A DNA stretch of 64,000 nt from Kitasatospora purpeofusca (GTDB taxonomy: Bacteria > Actinomycetota > Actinomycetes > Streptomycetales > Streptomycetaceae), in assembly GCF_000718025.1 (NCBI RefSeq), contig NZ_JODS01000005.1:124001-188000 (forward strand), written 5' to 3'. Numbering within the stretch: the stretch's first letter is position 1; the number at the start of each line of letters is the position of its first letter. The notes under the pieces are model-generated. The model made no database searches. It was not told the DNA's origin and worked only from the letters and a program-made list of their open reading frames with translations. This document shows positions 43,828 to 51,711 of the stretch, in pieces. The position numbers were made by a program, and so were the translations under genes.

Positions 43828-44184
43828 ATGTCCGATGGACGGATCTTCCGTGAAGCATGGATCGCGGGTGTGTCGAAGCACTACCCGGGCGAGCCCAAGG
43901 CCGGATACATCGCCCCTTGGGACGAGACGCCCGCGTGGGAGCGCGAGTGTGCCACCGCCGTGTTCGGCCAGGTCCGTGACTTCATCAGTGTGAGTGGCGG
44001 GAACACGTCCAAGCTCACCCGGGAGCAGAAGGGACGCTTCGTCGCGACGTGCTGGATCGCTCAGATCCACAAGCACATCGAGGACCCCAAGCCTGGCTAT
44101 GTGGCCGACTGGGCCGACCTGCCGTCCTGGCAGCAGGAGACCGATGCGGACATCTTCGAGGCCATCGAGCGCGCCGGATCCTGA
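43828..44184 (+). CDS. Uncharacterised 118-aa protein made of two related halves
   Basis: ATG 43828 is behind GAAGGAGTGACGCA, 15 bases after the XRE-TPR stop, so probably co-transcribed. The two halves align: IAGVSKHYPGEPKAGYIAPWDETPAW versus IAQIHKHIEDPKPGYVADWADLPSW (shared pattern IA..KH....KxGY.A.W...P.W). Each is followed by an acidic helix (ECATAVFGQV and ETDADIFEAI). No signal or membrane segment. Function unknown. Confidence 0.78.
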   Translation: MSDGRIFREAWIAGVSKHYPGEPKAGYIAPWDETPAWERECATAVFGQVRDFISVSGGNTSKLTREQKGRFVATCWIAQIHKHIEDPKPGYVADWADLPSWQQETDADIFEAIERAGS

Positions 44185-44203
44185 TTCGGGGGCGGACGGC
44201 GTC

Positions 44204-44240
44204 GAGGCCCGGCCCGGTGGGGATCACCGGGCCGGGCCTC
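44204..44240. terminator. Strong bidirectional terminator
   Basis: A 15-bp perfect stem GAGGCCCGGCCCGGT / ACCGGGCCGGGCCTC with a 7-base loop between convergent genes ending at 44184 (+) and 44257 (-). Confidence 0.75.
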
Positions 44241-44256
44241 GTGGGTGTGCTCGTGG

Positions 44257-44847
44257 TCAGGCCTGCCAGTGGGGCTTGCCGCTGACCATGCGGCAGGTGA
44301 TCACGCGGCCGCCGGCCTCGTGGGTGGTCTTGCCGAGGTCGGCGTCGCGGCAGAACTGGCCGGCCTTGTAGCAGTTGCCCGCATTGGACTTGATCTCGCA
44401 GTCACCGGCGGCGGCCGCGGGCTTGGTCTCGACCGGCTTGGTCTCGGCCGGGATCGGGTCGGTGGGCGGCTGGGCGGTGGTCGCCTTGGGCTGGGGAGCG
44501 GCCTTACTGGTCGTCGGCTGGGCCTTGGGCGGGGCCGTGGTCGGCGCGACCGGGGCGACCGGCGCGGGGTCGGCGGCCGGCTTGGTCGGCTCGGGTACGA
44601 CGGCGGTCGGCGCGGGGGCCGGGGGCGGCGTCTGGACCGGTGCGGCCGCCGGGGTCGTGACGGCCGGGGCGGCCGGGGGCGGGGTGGTGGCCGCGACCGG
44701 GGTGGTCGGGGCCGCCGGACTGGTGACCGCGACGGTGGCGGTGTCCGCCGCCGTCGGATCGCAGCCCGTGAGGGCGAGACCGACCGTGAAGACGAGTCCG
44801 GCGACAGCGGCCAGGCCGCGACGACCGCCGCGCATCCGTGAAGGCAT
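44257..44847 (-). CDS. Secreted lipoprotein with Pro/Ala/Thr linker and Cys-rich C-terminal domain
   Basis: 196 residues from ATG 44847 (GTG 44859 also possible). Arg-rich n-region, hydrophobic stretch and lipobox LTGC place it as a membrane-anchored lipoprotein. About residues 30-145 are a low-complexity Pro/Ala/Thr linker (PPAPAPTAVVPEPTKPAADP and similar). The last ~50 residues are compact with four Cys (CEIKSNAGNCYKAGQFC, DADLGKTTHEAGGR, ITCRM). Such tails occur in many streptomycete lipoproteins of unknown role. Confidence 0.8.
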   Translation of the reverse strand: MPSRMRGGRRGLAAVAGLVFTVGLALTGCDPTAADTATVAVTSPAAPTTPVAATTPPPAAPAVTTPAAAPVQTPPPAPAPTAVVPEPTKPAADPAPVAPVAPTTAPPKAQPTTSKAAPQPKATTAQPPTDPIPAETKPVETKPAAAAGDCEIKSNAGNCYKAGQFCRDADLGKTTHEAGGRVITCRMVSGKPHWQA

Positions 44848-45004
44848 GGACGTGAGCACTCCGTTCCACTTGAAAGAGGATCGTGAGTCAACCAGACCTT
44901 TCACACCATCTGTCCATCGTTCAAGCACTTGTAAGCAGATCGAGATCCGGCCATCACGGAGGGTGGCCGGACTCGTCAGTACGATCACGCACCGCCCACC
45001 CCGA

Positions 45005-46099
45005 CTACGGAGTCACGGCGACGTTGGTCAGTCCGACCGTCGCACCGGTGACGGTGTTGGACGCGTACACCACATTGGGCCGCCCCGCGCAGGCCGAGAC
45101 CGAGGTGATGCGGATCGCGTACGCGCCGGTGCCGCCGAGGTCCGAGGTGTTGCCGCGCCAGGTGTTCCCGCAGCCGTTCGGGAAGGACGGGGAGGTGACC
45201 GGATTGTGCGTCTCGTAACCGTTGGCGAAGGTGCCGGGCGCGGCGAAGGTGCCGCGGTTGCCCTCGACGAGGTAGCCGCTGCCCTTGACGTCCACCCAGG
45301 AATCGGCGGAGTTCTCGCCGCTGATGCCGCGCCCGTCGAAGGTGTTGCCCCGGATCGTGCCGCCCGAGGTGCCCTCCTTCACGTCGATGCCCTCGGCGGC
45401 GACGTACGGGCCGATCCGGTTGTTCTCGACCAGGACCCGGTCCGAACGGTCGGCGCCGCCGGTGTTGCCGTGGCAGCCCCAGTTGGAGTTCGCCGAGCCG
45501 AGGTAGACACCCTCGCCGTATCCGGGCTGGGCCTGCCCGGTGTACTCGACGACCGAGTTGCGCAGCACCCCGTCGGCGGAGGAGCGGCGGAAGTGCACGC
45601 CCTCGTCCTCGACATGGTGCACGTACAGGCCGTCGGCCACCACGTGCGGCGAACTGTCCAGCACGACGCCCTTCTTGGAGTCCTTCACGGTGAATCCGGT
45701 GAGGTTCCAGTAGGGCGCGCCGTACAGCCAGAGGCCGTAGCCGGAGTCCCAGCCGGAGGTCGGGACCGGGCAGGAGGGGGCGGAGCCCGACGGGCCGTCG
45801 TTCACGAGGACGGCGGTGCGCGGTCCGGTGAGCGTCACCGGCTGCGCGGCCGTCCCGGCCCGCTGGGCGACGAACGAGCCGTGGTACTCGCCGGGCGCGA
45901 GCCTGATCGTCTGGCCGGGCGCGGCCGCCGCCAGCGCGGCCCGCAACTGGGCGGCGGTGGACACGTCCACGGTCTGCGCGACGGGCCGGACGGCCGCAGC
46001 GGCGGGGGCGGCGGGGGCGGCGGGGGCGACCGCAACAGCGGGGGCGAGCAGCAGGGCCGCGGCGGTGGCGGCGGCCAGGACGGCGGGGTTCGGGGACAC
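45005..46099 (-). CDS. Secreted right-handed parallel beta-helix protein
   Basis: 364 residues; GTG 46099. A long Ala-rich signal peptide (about 1-40) is followed by the DUF1565/pectate-lyase-type N-terminal strand pattern (AAQLRAALAAAAPGQTIRLAPGEY) and then beta-helix rungs (LTGFTVKDSKKGVVLDSS, HVVADGLYVHHVEDEGVHFR, VLVENNRIGPYVAAEGIDV, TIRGNTFDGRG). Four to six Cys suggest disulfides. Probably a polysaccharide lyase-like or carbohydrate-acting enzyme; catalytic residues not identified. A dyad in its promoter and the ROK regulator next door suggest sugar control. Confidence 0.83.
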   Translation of the reverse strand: MSPNPAVLAAATAAALLLAPAVAVAPAAPAAPAAAAVRPVAQTVDVSTAAQLRAALAAAAPGQTIRLAPGEYHGSFVAQRAGTAAQPVTLTGPRTAVLVNDGPSGSAPSCPVPTSGWDSGYGLWLYGAPYWNLTGFTVKDSKKGVVLDSSPHVVADGLYVHHVEDEGVHFRRSSADGVLRNSVVEYTGQAQPGYGEGVYLGSANSNWGCHGNTGGADRSDRVLVENNRIGPYVAAEGIDVKEGTSGGTIRGNTFDGRGISGENSADSWVDVKGSGYLVEGNRGTFAAPGTFANGYETHNPVTSPSFPNGCGNTWRGNTSDLGGTGAYAIRITSVSACAGRPNVVYASNTVTGATVGLTNVAVTP

Positions 46100-46150
46100 G
46101 GGACCTCCGGGGCGACGGTGACAGTGACGGCGACGGTGACGGAGTCGATC

Positions 46151-46169
46151 AAGTTAAGGTCCCTTACTT
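46151..46169. promoter_or_regulatory. Dyad AAGTTAAGG-TC-CCTTACTTT upstream of beta-helix gene
   Basis: A near-perfect inverted repeat with 2-base centre and one unpaired T, in an AT-rich island about 50 bases before GTG 46099. It looks like a repressor/activator site. The ROK regulator encoded immediately downstream on the same strand's upstream side is the nearest candidate to bind it. Confidence 0.5.
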
Positions 46170-46208
46170 TCTTCCCCGGTCCGCCCGCCGTCACGCCTGC
46201 GCCCCGGC

Positions 46209-46286
46209 CGGCCCCACCCCGGTGACGCCCCACCCCGGTGACCCCTCAATCCGGTGACGCCCCCTGGTGACGCCCCCCGATGACCC
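46209..46286. repeat. Imperfect tandem GGTGACGCCCC repeats between beta-helix promoter and ROK stop
   Basis: About five copies of (C)CGGTGAC(G)CCCC with spacers of 0-10 bases, ending at the ROK stop codon. No gene is encoded. Could be slippage-derived or a multi-site binding region. Confidence 0.5.
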
Positions 46287-46287
46287 C

Positions 46288-47505
46288 TCAGTCCGTCGGC
46301 GACGAGCGGCGCTCGAAGACCTCCGGGCGGGCGAGGTCGAGCGCCGTGGCGAGGGCGCCGAGCAGGACCGCCTCCTCGCCGAGGCGGCTGGCGGCGAGGG
46401 TGGGCCGCATCGGCGTGAGGCGGTGCAGGGCCTGGCCGAGGGGTTCGAGCAGGAGGTCCGCGCTGCCGCCTATCCCACCGCCGAGCACGATCAGGTCCGG
46501 GTCGAGGACGGCGGACACCACGGCGAGGGCGTAGGCGAGCTGCCCGACCGCGCGGTGCACGGCGGCGGCGGCGAGCGGGTCGCCGGCGCGGGCCTCGTCG
46601 AAGACCTGCTTGGCCGTCAACGGGCCCGTCATACCGAGCTCCAGCGCCGTCCGGACCACCGCCTCCGCCGCGGCGACCTGCTCGACGGTGCCGCCCGGGG
46701 TGCCGTCGGGGTGCGGCGGGAGCGGGACCATGCCCACCTCGCCGAGCGCGCCGTGGGCGCCGAGCAGCGGCTCGCCGTCCTTGACCACGCCGACGCCGAG
46801 GCCCGTCCCGGCCACCAGGTAGACGAACATCCGGCTGCCGCTCCCCCGCCCGGCGCCCAGGGTGTACTCGCCGAGCGCGGCCAGGTTGGCGTCGTTGCCG
46901 ACGGTGATCGTGGTCTCCAGCCCGGCCGCGATCCGGTCGAACAGCCCGGGTCTGCCCCAGCCCGGCAGGCTGGTGGCGTAGCGCACGCCGCGCCGCTCCT
47001 CGTCCCAGACGCCCGGGGTGGCGATCACGGCGTGCACGATGTCGGCCGCCGCGACCCCGGCCTCGGCGGTGGTCTCCCGGGCCGCGGCCACCACGGCGTC
47101 GGCCACCGCGTTCGCCGTCCGCCCCTTGTTGGGGACGTCGCGGCGGGCCACGATGTCCCCGGCGAGGTCGGCGACGGCGACCCGCAGCCGGGCCCGGCCG
47201 ATGTCGACGCCGAGCACGTGCCCGGCGAGCGGGTCCGGCTCGTACAGGACGGCGGTCCGCCCGCGCTCGGGGACGAAGCGCCCGGCCTCGCGGGCCAGCC
47301 CGGCCTGTTCGAGGGCCGCCAGCGCAGCGGATACGGTGGGCTTGGACAGGCCGGTGTCACGGGCGAGCTGGGCCCGCGAGGACGGGCCGCCGAGGCGCAG
47401 CCGTTCGAGCAGCAGCCACTCGTTGTTGCTGCGCAGCCGCTGCCGGTTCCACGGCTGCGCCGGCGTGGAGCCCGGCGGAACGGTGGTCGGCAGGTCGCGG
47501 CTCAT
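46288..47505 (-). CDS. ROK-family transcriptional regulator / sugar kinase
   Basis: 405 residues; ATG 47505 behind GGAGGAC (longer frames upstream have no ribosome site). An N-terminal MarR-like winged HTH (SRAQLARDTGLSKPTVSAALAALEQAGL) is followed by the ROK/ASKHA fold: DIGRARLRVAVADL (phosphate 1), GNDANLAALGEYT, VAGTGLGVGVV, GALGEVGM and LIVLGGGIG. The zinc-binding HxCxCGxxGC motif of ROK kinases is not present in the GEVGM region, favouring a regulator rather than an active kinase. It probably responds to a sugar and may control the beta-helix gene downstream. Confidence 0.88.
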   Translation of the reverse strand: MSRDLPTTVPPGSTPAQPWNRQRLRSNNEWLLLERLRLGGPSSRAQLARDTGLSKPTVSAALAALEQAGLAREAGRFVPERGRTAVLYEPDPLAGHVLGVDIGRARLRVAVADLAGDIVARRDVPNKGRTANAVADAVVAAARETTAEAGVAAADIVHAVIATPGVWDEERRGVRYATSLPGWGRPGLFDRIAAGLETTITVGNDANLAALGEYTLGAGRGSGSRMFVYLVAGTGLGVGVVKDGEPLLGAHGALGEVGMVPLPPHPDGTPGGTVEQVAAAEAVVRTALELGMTGPLTAKQVFDEARAGDPLAAAAVHRAVGQLAYALAVVSAVLDPDLIVLGGGIGGSADLLLEPLGQALHRLTPMRPTLAASRLGEEAVLLGALATALDLARPEVFERRSSPTD

Positions 47506-47734
47506 CAAGTCCTCCGGTCCGGTTGTCTCTCCCGGGCACGACACGCCCTGGGCACCAGCCAGTATGACCCGTTGTCACACCTCCCACCGGGGGGTTCCCG
47601 TCCGGGGCGGACACGCTCACGCGGAAGGGAAGCGGCGGGGAAGCCGTGAAGAAGGCGAACGAGGGAGCGGTGGAGGTTCGGCGGGAGCGGTGGGACATCA
47701 CACTCCTCTTGCCACTATCAACTTATAACGCAAG

Positions 47735-47757
47735 GGGGGCCTTGCCGCAAGGCCCCC
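47735..47757. promoter_or_regulatory. Rifamycin-associated-element-like palindrome upstream of helR
   Basis: A perfect 10-bp inverted repeat GGGGGCCTTG / CAAGGCCCCC around CCG, next to TATAAC (47724-47729). Its core matches what I recall of the rifamycin associated element (GGGGCTTGC..GCAAG.CCCC type), a dyad found before rifamycin-inducible resistance genes in actinomycetes. It lies 58-100 bases before the HelR-type gene. A factor-independent terminator is unlikely because it is not at a gene end. Confidence 0.72.
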
Positions 47758-47856
47758 GTCCTGCCGCACAATCATCATCCTCACCCGAACCAACCCACCC
47801 GGGAGTTTTGCTCAGTGCACCAGCCCCAGTCGGAACAACGGATCGGAACCGCTGCC

Positions 47857-50046
47857 ATGACCACCCCCACCACCAGCGTGTTCGACCTTCCCGACCGTCT
47901 CGCCGCCAAGGCGGACCCGGCCCTGGTCGGCCCGGACGAGCGGCACTTCGCGGCCGTCGCGGAGAGCCTGGAGCGGACGATCGCCGAGGCCTCCGACAGC
48001 CTCGACGCCGTCCTCCGCGCACCCGGCGGCGCCGGCCGGGCCGCGATGGACCGGGACATCGAGGTCCACCGGCTGACCGGCCGCCTGCGCGCCCTGCGCC
48101 GCTTCGGGCTCGACCTGTGCCTGGGACGGATCGTCCCGGCGGACGGCGCCGAGCCGGTGTACATCGGGCGCCTCGGCCTGACCGACCCCGAGGGCCGCCG
48201 GCTGCTGATCGACTGGCGCTCGCCCGCCGCCGAACCGTTCTTCGCCGCGACCCACGCCGACCCGATGGGCCTGGCCAGCCGCCGCCGCTACCGCTGGACC
48301 GACGGGCGGATCACCGACTACTGGGACGAGGTGTTCGTCACCGAGGGCCTCGACGGGCACGCCGCCCTGGACGACCAGTCGGCCTTCATCGCCACCCTGG
48401 GCGGCAGCCGTTCGGCGAAGATGCGGGACGTGCTGGCCACCATCCAGGCCGACCAGGACGCCATCGTCCGGGCCGGCTCGCGCGGCGCGCTGGTCGTCGA
48501 CGGCGGCCCCGGCACGGGCAAGACCGTGGTCGCCCTGCACCGCTCCGCCTATCTGCTCTACTCCGACCCGCGCCTCGGGCACCGGCGCGGCGGCCTGCTG
48601 TTCGTCGGCCCGCACCAGCCCTACCTGGACTACGTCGCCGACGTGCTGCCCAGCCTCGGCGAGGAGGGGGTGCGGACCTGCACCGTGCGGGACCTGGTCG
48701 CCGAGGGCGCGGTCGCGACGGTCGAGGCGGACCCGGAGGTGGCCCGGCTGAAGGCCTCGGCGGGCATGGTGCGGGCGGTCGAGCAGGCCGTGCGGATCTA
48801 CGAGGAGCCGCCCACCGAGGGCATGACGGTCTCGACCGACTGGGAGGACGTCCGGCTGGACCCGGACGACTGGGCCGAGGCCTTCTCGGCCGCGGACCCG
48901 GGCACCCCGCACAACGAGGCGCGCGAGCAGGTGTGGGCGGAGCTGGCGGAGATCCTGCTGACCAAGCTGAAGGGCGGCGAGGACATCCCGGTCGAGCTGT
49001 TCCTGCGCTCGCTGCGGCGGGACCGGGAGCTGGTCACGGCCCTGCACCGGGCCTGGCCGCTGCTGGAGGCCGCCGACGTGGTCGGCGACCTGTGGACGGT
49101 GCCCGCCTACCTGCGGCTGTGCGCCCCCTGGCTCGCCCCCGACGAGGTCCGCCGGCTGCAGCGCGCCGAGCCGCAGGCGTGGACGGTGTCGGACCTGCCG
49201 ATCCTGGACGCGGCCCGGCAGCGCCTCGGCGACCCGGCGGACGCCCGTCGCAAGCGCCGGGAGCAGATCGCCCTGGCCGAGGAGCGCGACCGGATGGCCG
49301 ATGTCATCACCGCCATCATCGACTCCGACCACGACGGCGAGGGGGCCGTCGCCATGCTGCGCGGCCAGGACCTCAAGGACACCCTGGTCGACGGCAGCTC
49401 CCTGCCCGCCGCCGACCCGGACCGGCTGGCCGGGCCGTTCGCGCACATCGTGGTGGACGAGGCGCAGGAACTGACCGACGCCGAGTGGCAGATGCTGCTG
49501 TCGCGCTGTCCGTCCCGGAGCTTCACCGTCGTCGGTGACCGGGCCCAGGCCCGGGAGGGCTTCACCGAGTCCTGGTCGGAGCGGCTGGACCGGATCGGTC
49601 TCGACCGCGCCCGGGTGGCCTCGCTGAGCGTCAACTACCGCACGCCGGAGGAGGTCATGGCGGAGGCCGAGCCGGTGATCCGGGCCGCCCTGCCGGACGC
49701 CAACGTCCCCACCTCGGTGCGCCGCAGCGGGGTGCCGGTCACTCGCGGCCCGCTCGCCGATCTGGACGGTGTGCTGGCCGACTGGCTGGAGGCGCACACC
49801 GAGGGCACGGCCTGCGTGATCGGCGACGCGGCCTTCGCGGCGGAGTTCGGCGCGACCTGCCGCGAGGAGTTCCGGGCGAGCGGCCGGATCCGGGCGCTCA
49901 CCCCGCGGCTGGCGAAGGGGCTGGAGTTCGACCTGGTCGTCCTGGTCGACCCGGCGGGCTTCGGTGAGGGCGTCGGCGGTGCCGTGGACCGCTATGTCGC
50001 GATGACCCGCGCGACCCGGCAGCTGGTGGTGCTCACCGGGGCCTGA
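47857..50046 (+). CDS. helR: HelR-type RNA polymerase recycling motor ATPase
   Basis: 729 residues from ATG 47857; GTG 47815 (GGGAG nine bases upstream) would add 14 residues. The start FDLPDRLAAKADPAL...DERHFAAVAESLERTI is typical of HelD-like proteins, with an N-terminal coiled-coil arm. Superfamily I helicase motifs: Walker A GGPGTGKT (about residue 215), Walker B VVDEAQELTD, GDRAQ (motif III), LSVNYRTPEEV (motif IV) and VAMTRATRQLVVL (motif VI). Family knowledge: HelR removes stalled RNA polymerase and displaces rifamycins, giving tolerance. The upstream palindrome fits rifamycin-inducible expression. Not a DNA-repair UvrD. Confidence 0.88.
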   Translation: MTTPTTSVFDLPDRLAAKADPALVGPDERHFAAVAESLERTIAEASDSLDAVLRAPGGAGRAAMDRDIEVHRLTGRLRALRRFGLDLCLGRIVPADGAEPVYIGRLGLTDPEGRRLLIDWRSPAAEPFFAATHADPMGLASRRRYRWTDGRITDYWDEVFVTEGLDGHAALDDQSAFIATLGGSRSAKMRDVLATIQADQDAIVRAGSRGALVVDGGPGTGKTVVALHRSAYLLYSDPRLGHRRGGLLFVGPHQPYLDYVADVLPSLGEEGVRTCTVRDLVAEGAVATVEADPEVARLKASAGMVRAVEQAVRIYEEPPTEGMTVSTDWEDVRLDPDDWAEAFSAADPGTPHNEAREQVWAELAEILLTKLKGGEDIPVELFLRSLRRDRELVTALHRAWPLLEAADVVGDLWTVPAYLRLCAPWLAPDEVRRLQRAEPQAWTVSDLPILDAARQRLGDPADARRKRREQIALAEERDRMADVITAIIDSDHDGEGAVAMLRGQDLKDTLVDGSSLPAADPDRLAGPFAHIVVDEAQELTDAEWQMLLSRCPSRSFTVVGDRAQAREGFTESWSERLDRIGLDRARVASLSVNYRTPEEVMAEAEPVIRAALPDANVPTSVRRSGVPVTRGPLADLDGVLADWLEAHTEGTACVIGDAAFAAEFGATCREEFRASGRIRALTPRLAKGLEFDLVVLVDPAGFGEGVGGAVDRYVAMTRATRQLVVLTGA

Positions 50047-50095
50047 CCGGTGCACGTCCCCGGCGGTGGCGTCCCGTCACCACCGCCGCCGCCGG

Positions 50096-50160
50096 GGGCT
50101 GGAACCGCCGCCGGGCCCGGGAGCCGGGAACCGCCGCCGGGCACGGGACCTGGGAAGCGC
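50096..50160. repeat. Short GC-rich direct repeats between helR and SDR gene
   Basis: GGAACCGCCGCCGGGC occurs twice with CCGGGAGCCG / ACGGGACCTGG variants between, in the 137-base gap between convergent genes. Possibly terminator-like; no gene seen. Confidence 0.4.
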
Positions 50161-50183
50161 GGCCGGGTACGGCCGGCCCGGGC

Positions 50184-51032
50184 TCAGGCCACCCAGCCCG
50201 CCGTGATCCCCTGGACGGCGGACCCGTCCAGGTCCGCCAGCTTGGCGCCGACGAAGGCACGGGCCCGGTCCGAGGTCTGGACGCGGAACGGCGGCCGCTC
50301 GTCGGTGAGCGCGGTGACGATGCTCGCCGCAGCCCCCTCCGCGCTCTGCGCCTGGTCGAAGGCCGTCCGGGTGCGGGCCGCGTAGGCGTCCAGCGCGGGC
50401 GCGTACGGACCGGCGGCGGCCAGCAGGGCCGGCAGGTCGATGCCCTGGCTGGCGACGAACTCGCTGGCCACCGCGCCCGGTTCGACCACCGTGACGGTGA
50501 CGCCGACGGTCGCGGCGACCGGGGCGAGCGACTCCATGAAGCCCTCGACGGCGAACTTGGCCGCGCAGTACGCCTCGTTGAAGGGCTGGCCGACCACGCC
50601 GCCGACGCTGGTCACGGTGACGACCCGCCCGCCGCTCGCCCGCAGGTGCGGCATGGCGGCCCGGGTCACCTCGACCACGCCGAAGAAGTTGACCTCCATC
50701 ACCTCGCGGACGGGGGCGAGCCCGTCCTGCTCGACGGTGCCGACCCGGCCGGAGCCCGCGTTGTTGACCACGGCGTCGAGCCGGCCGTGCCGGGCGACGA
50801 CGTCCGCCAGGCACGCGGCCACGGAGCCGGTGTCGGTGACGTCGAGCCGGGCGATCTCGATCCGGTCCGCGACGCCGGCCGCCTCGGCGGCCTTCGTCAG
50901 CGGGCCGGAGCGGCCGGTGTCGCGCATGGTGGCGACGACGCGGAAGCCGGCGCCGGCGGCGGCGACCGCGGCGGCCAGGCCGATGCCGCTGGAGGTGCCG
51001 GTGATGAGAACGGTCCGGTCGCTGGTGGTCAC
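50184..51032 (-). CDS. Short-chain dehydrogenase/reductase
   Basis: 282 residues; GTG 51032 behind AAGGAGCC. Rossmann fold with ITGTSSGIGLA (TGxxxGIG cofactor loop), DVTDTGS, NNAG and catalytic Ser (VTSVGG), Tyr-x3-Lys in YCAAKFAVEG. NADP preference is suggested by Arg after the second strand (ATMRD). Substrate unknown. Divergent from a MarR regulator with twin operator-like dyads between, so expression is probably MarR-controlled. Confidence 0.92.
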   Translation of the reverse strand: MTTSDRTVLITGTSSGIGLAAAVAAAGAGFRVVATMRDTGRSGPLTKAAEAAGVADRIEIARLDVTDTGSVAACLADVVARHGRLDAVVNNAGSGRVGTVEQDGLAPVREVMEVNFFGVVEVTRAAMPHLRASGGRVVTVTSVGGVVGQPFNEAYCAAKFAVEGFMESLAPVAATVGVTVTVVEPGAVASEFVASQGIDLPALLAAAGPYAPALDAYAARTRTAFDQAQSAEGAAASIVTALTDERPPFRVQTSDRARAFVGAKLADLDGSAVQGITAGWVA

Positions 51033-51061
51033 GGGGGCTCCTTGGATCTGCAGACGTCATT

Positions 51062-51079
51062 TGTGTGCGTGCACACACA
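51062..51079. promoter_or_regulatory. Operator-like dyad 1 (MarR/SDR intergenic)
   Basis: TGTGTGCGTGCACACACA, an 18-base near-perfect palindrome, 30 bases from the SDR start. Same architecture as the second dyad 11 bases away. Confidence 0.65.
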
Positions 51080-51090
51080 CCATAGCAGGA

Positions 51091-51108
51091 TGCGTGCGCG
51101 CACACGCA
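51091..51108. promoter_or_regulatory. Operator-like dyad 2 (MarR/SDR intergenic)
   Basis: TGCGTGCGCGCACACGCA, an 18-base palindrome with one mismatched pair, 20 bases before the MarR ATG. Paired sites suggest autoregulation plus SDR repression. Confidence 0.65.
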
Positions 51109-51127
51109 AAAAAGGTAGGCTCCCGGT

Positions 51128-51592
51128 ATGTCGCAGCGCACCGACCTCACCATGGGGGAACTCACGGCCCGCGACCACGCCTTCTACGGCCTGGTCTGGG
51201 CGGGCACGACCCTGAGCGCCCGGGTCGACCAGGCCCTCGCCCGGGCCCACGACCTGCCGCTCTCCTGGTTCGAGGTGATGCTCTGGCTGCAGGGCCAGGC
51301 CGAACCGGTCGCCGCCTCCGACCTGGGCGCCAAGACCCTGCTCAGCCGCAGCCAGGTGTCCCGGGTCGCCGACGCCCTGCAGGCCCGCGGCCTGGTCGAG
51401 CGCGCTCCCTCCCCCACCGACGCCCGGTCGGTGCGGATCGCGCTCACCCCGGAGGGACGTCGGCTGTTCGCCGAGGCCGACGCCACCCGTCGGGCGGCGC
51501 TCGCCGAGGTCTTCGACGACCGCCTCGACGACGGCGATATCGCCGCGCTGGAAGCGGTGTGGGCCAAGCTCAAGCGACCCGCAGGAGCCTGA
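51128..51592 (+). CDS. MarR-family transcriptional regulator
   Basis: 154 residues; ATG 51128. Winged HTH with VAASDLGAKTLLSRSQVSRVADALQAR recognition region and wing ERAPSPTDARSVRIALTPEG (typical D-x-R-S in the wing). N- and C-terminal helices form the dimer interface. It is divergent from the SDR gene and very likely represses it through the two dyads at 51062-51108, with release by a small phenolic or electrophilic ligand (family knowledge). Confidence 0.92.
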   Translation: MSQRTDLTMGELTARDHAFYGLVWAGTTLSARVDQALARAHDLPLSWFEVMLWLQGQAEPVAASDLGAKTLLSRSQVSRVADALQARGLVERAPSPTDARSVRIALTPEGRRLFAEADATRRAALAEVFDDRLDDGDIAALEAVWAKLKRPAGA

Positions 51593-51711
51593 GCGGCCGG
51601 GCGCCGGCCATCACCCCGTCCTCCCGTCGCCCCGATACCGGAAGCCCGCCGACCGGTCAAGGATGCGCAACTCCCTGGGCGAGCCGCGCCCCGGAGCGTG
51701 ATCATGGACCT

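Noticed and set aside
47735..47757. Factor-independent terminator for an upstream gene
   Set aside because: The nearest upstream gene (ROK) is on the other strand and starts there, so a terminator is not needed; the dyad fits a promoter element better.
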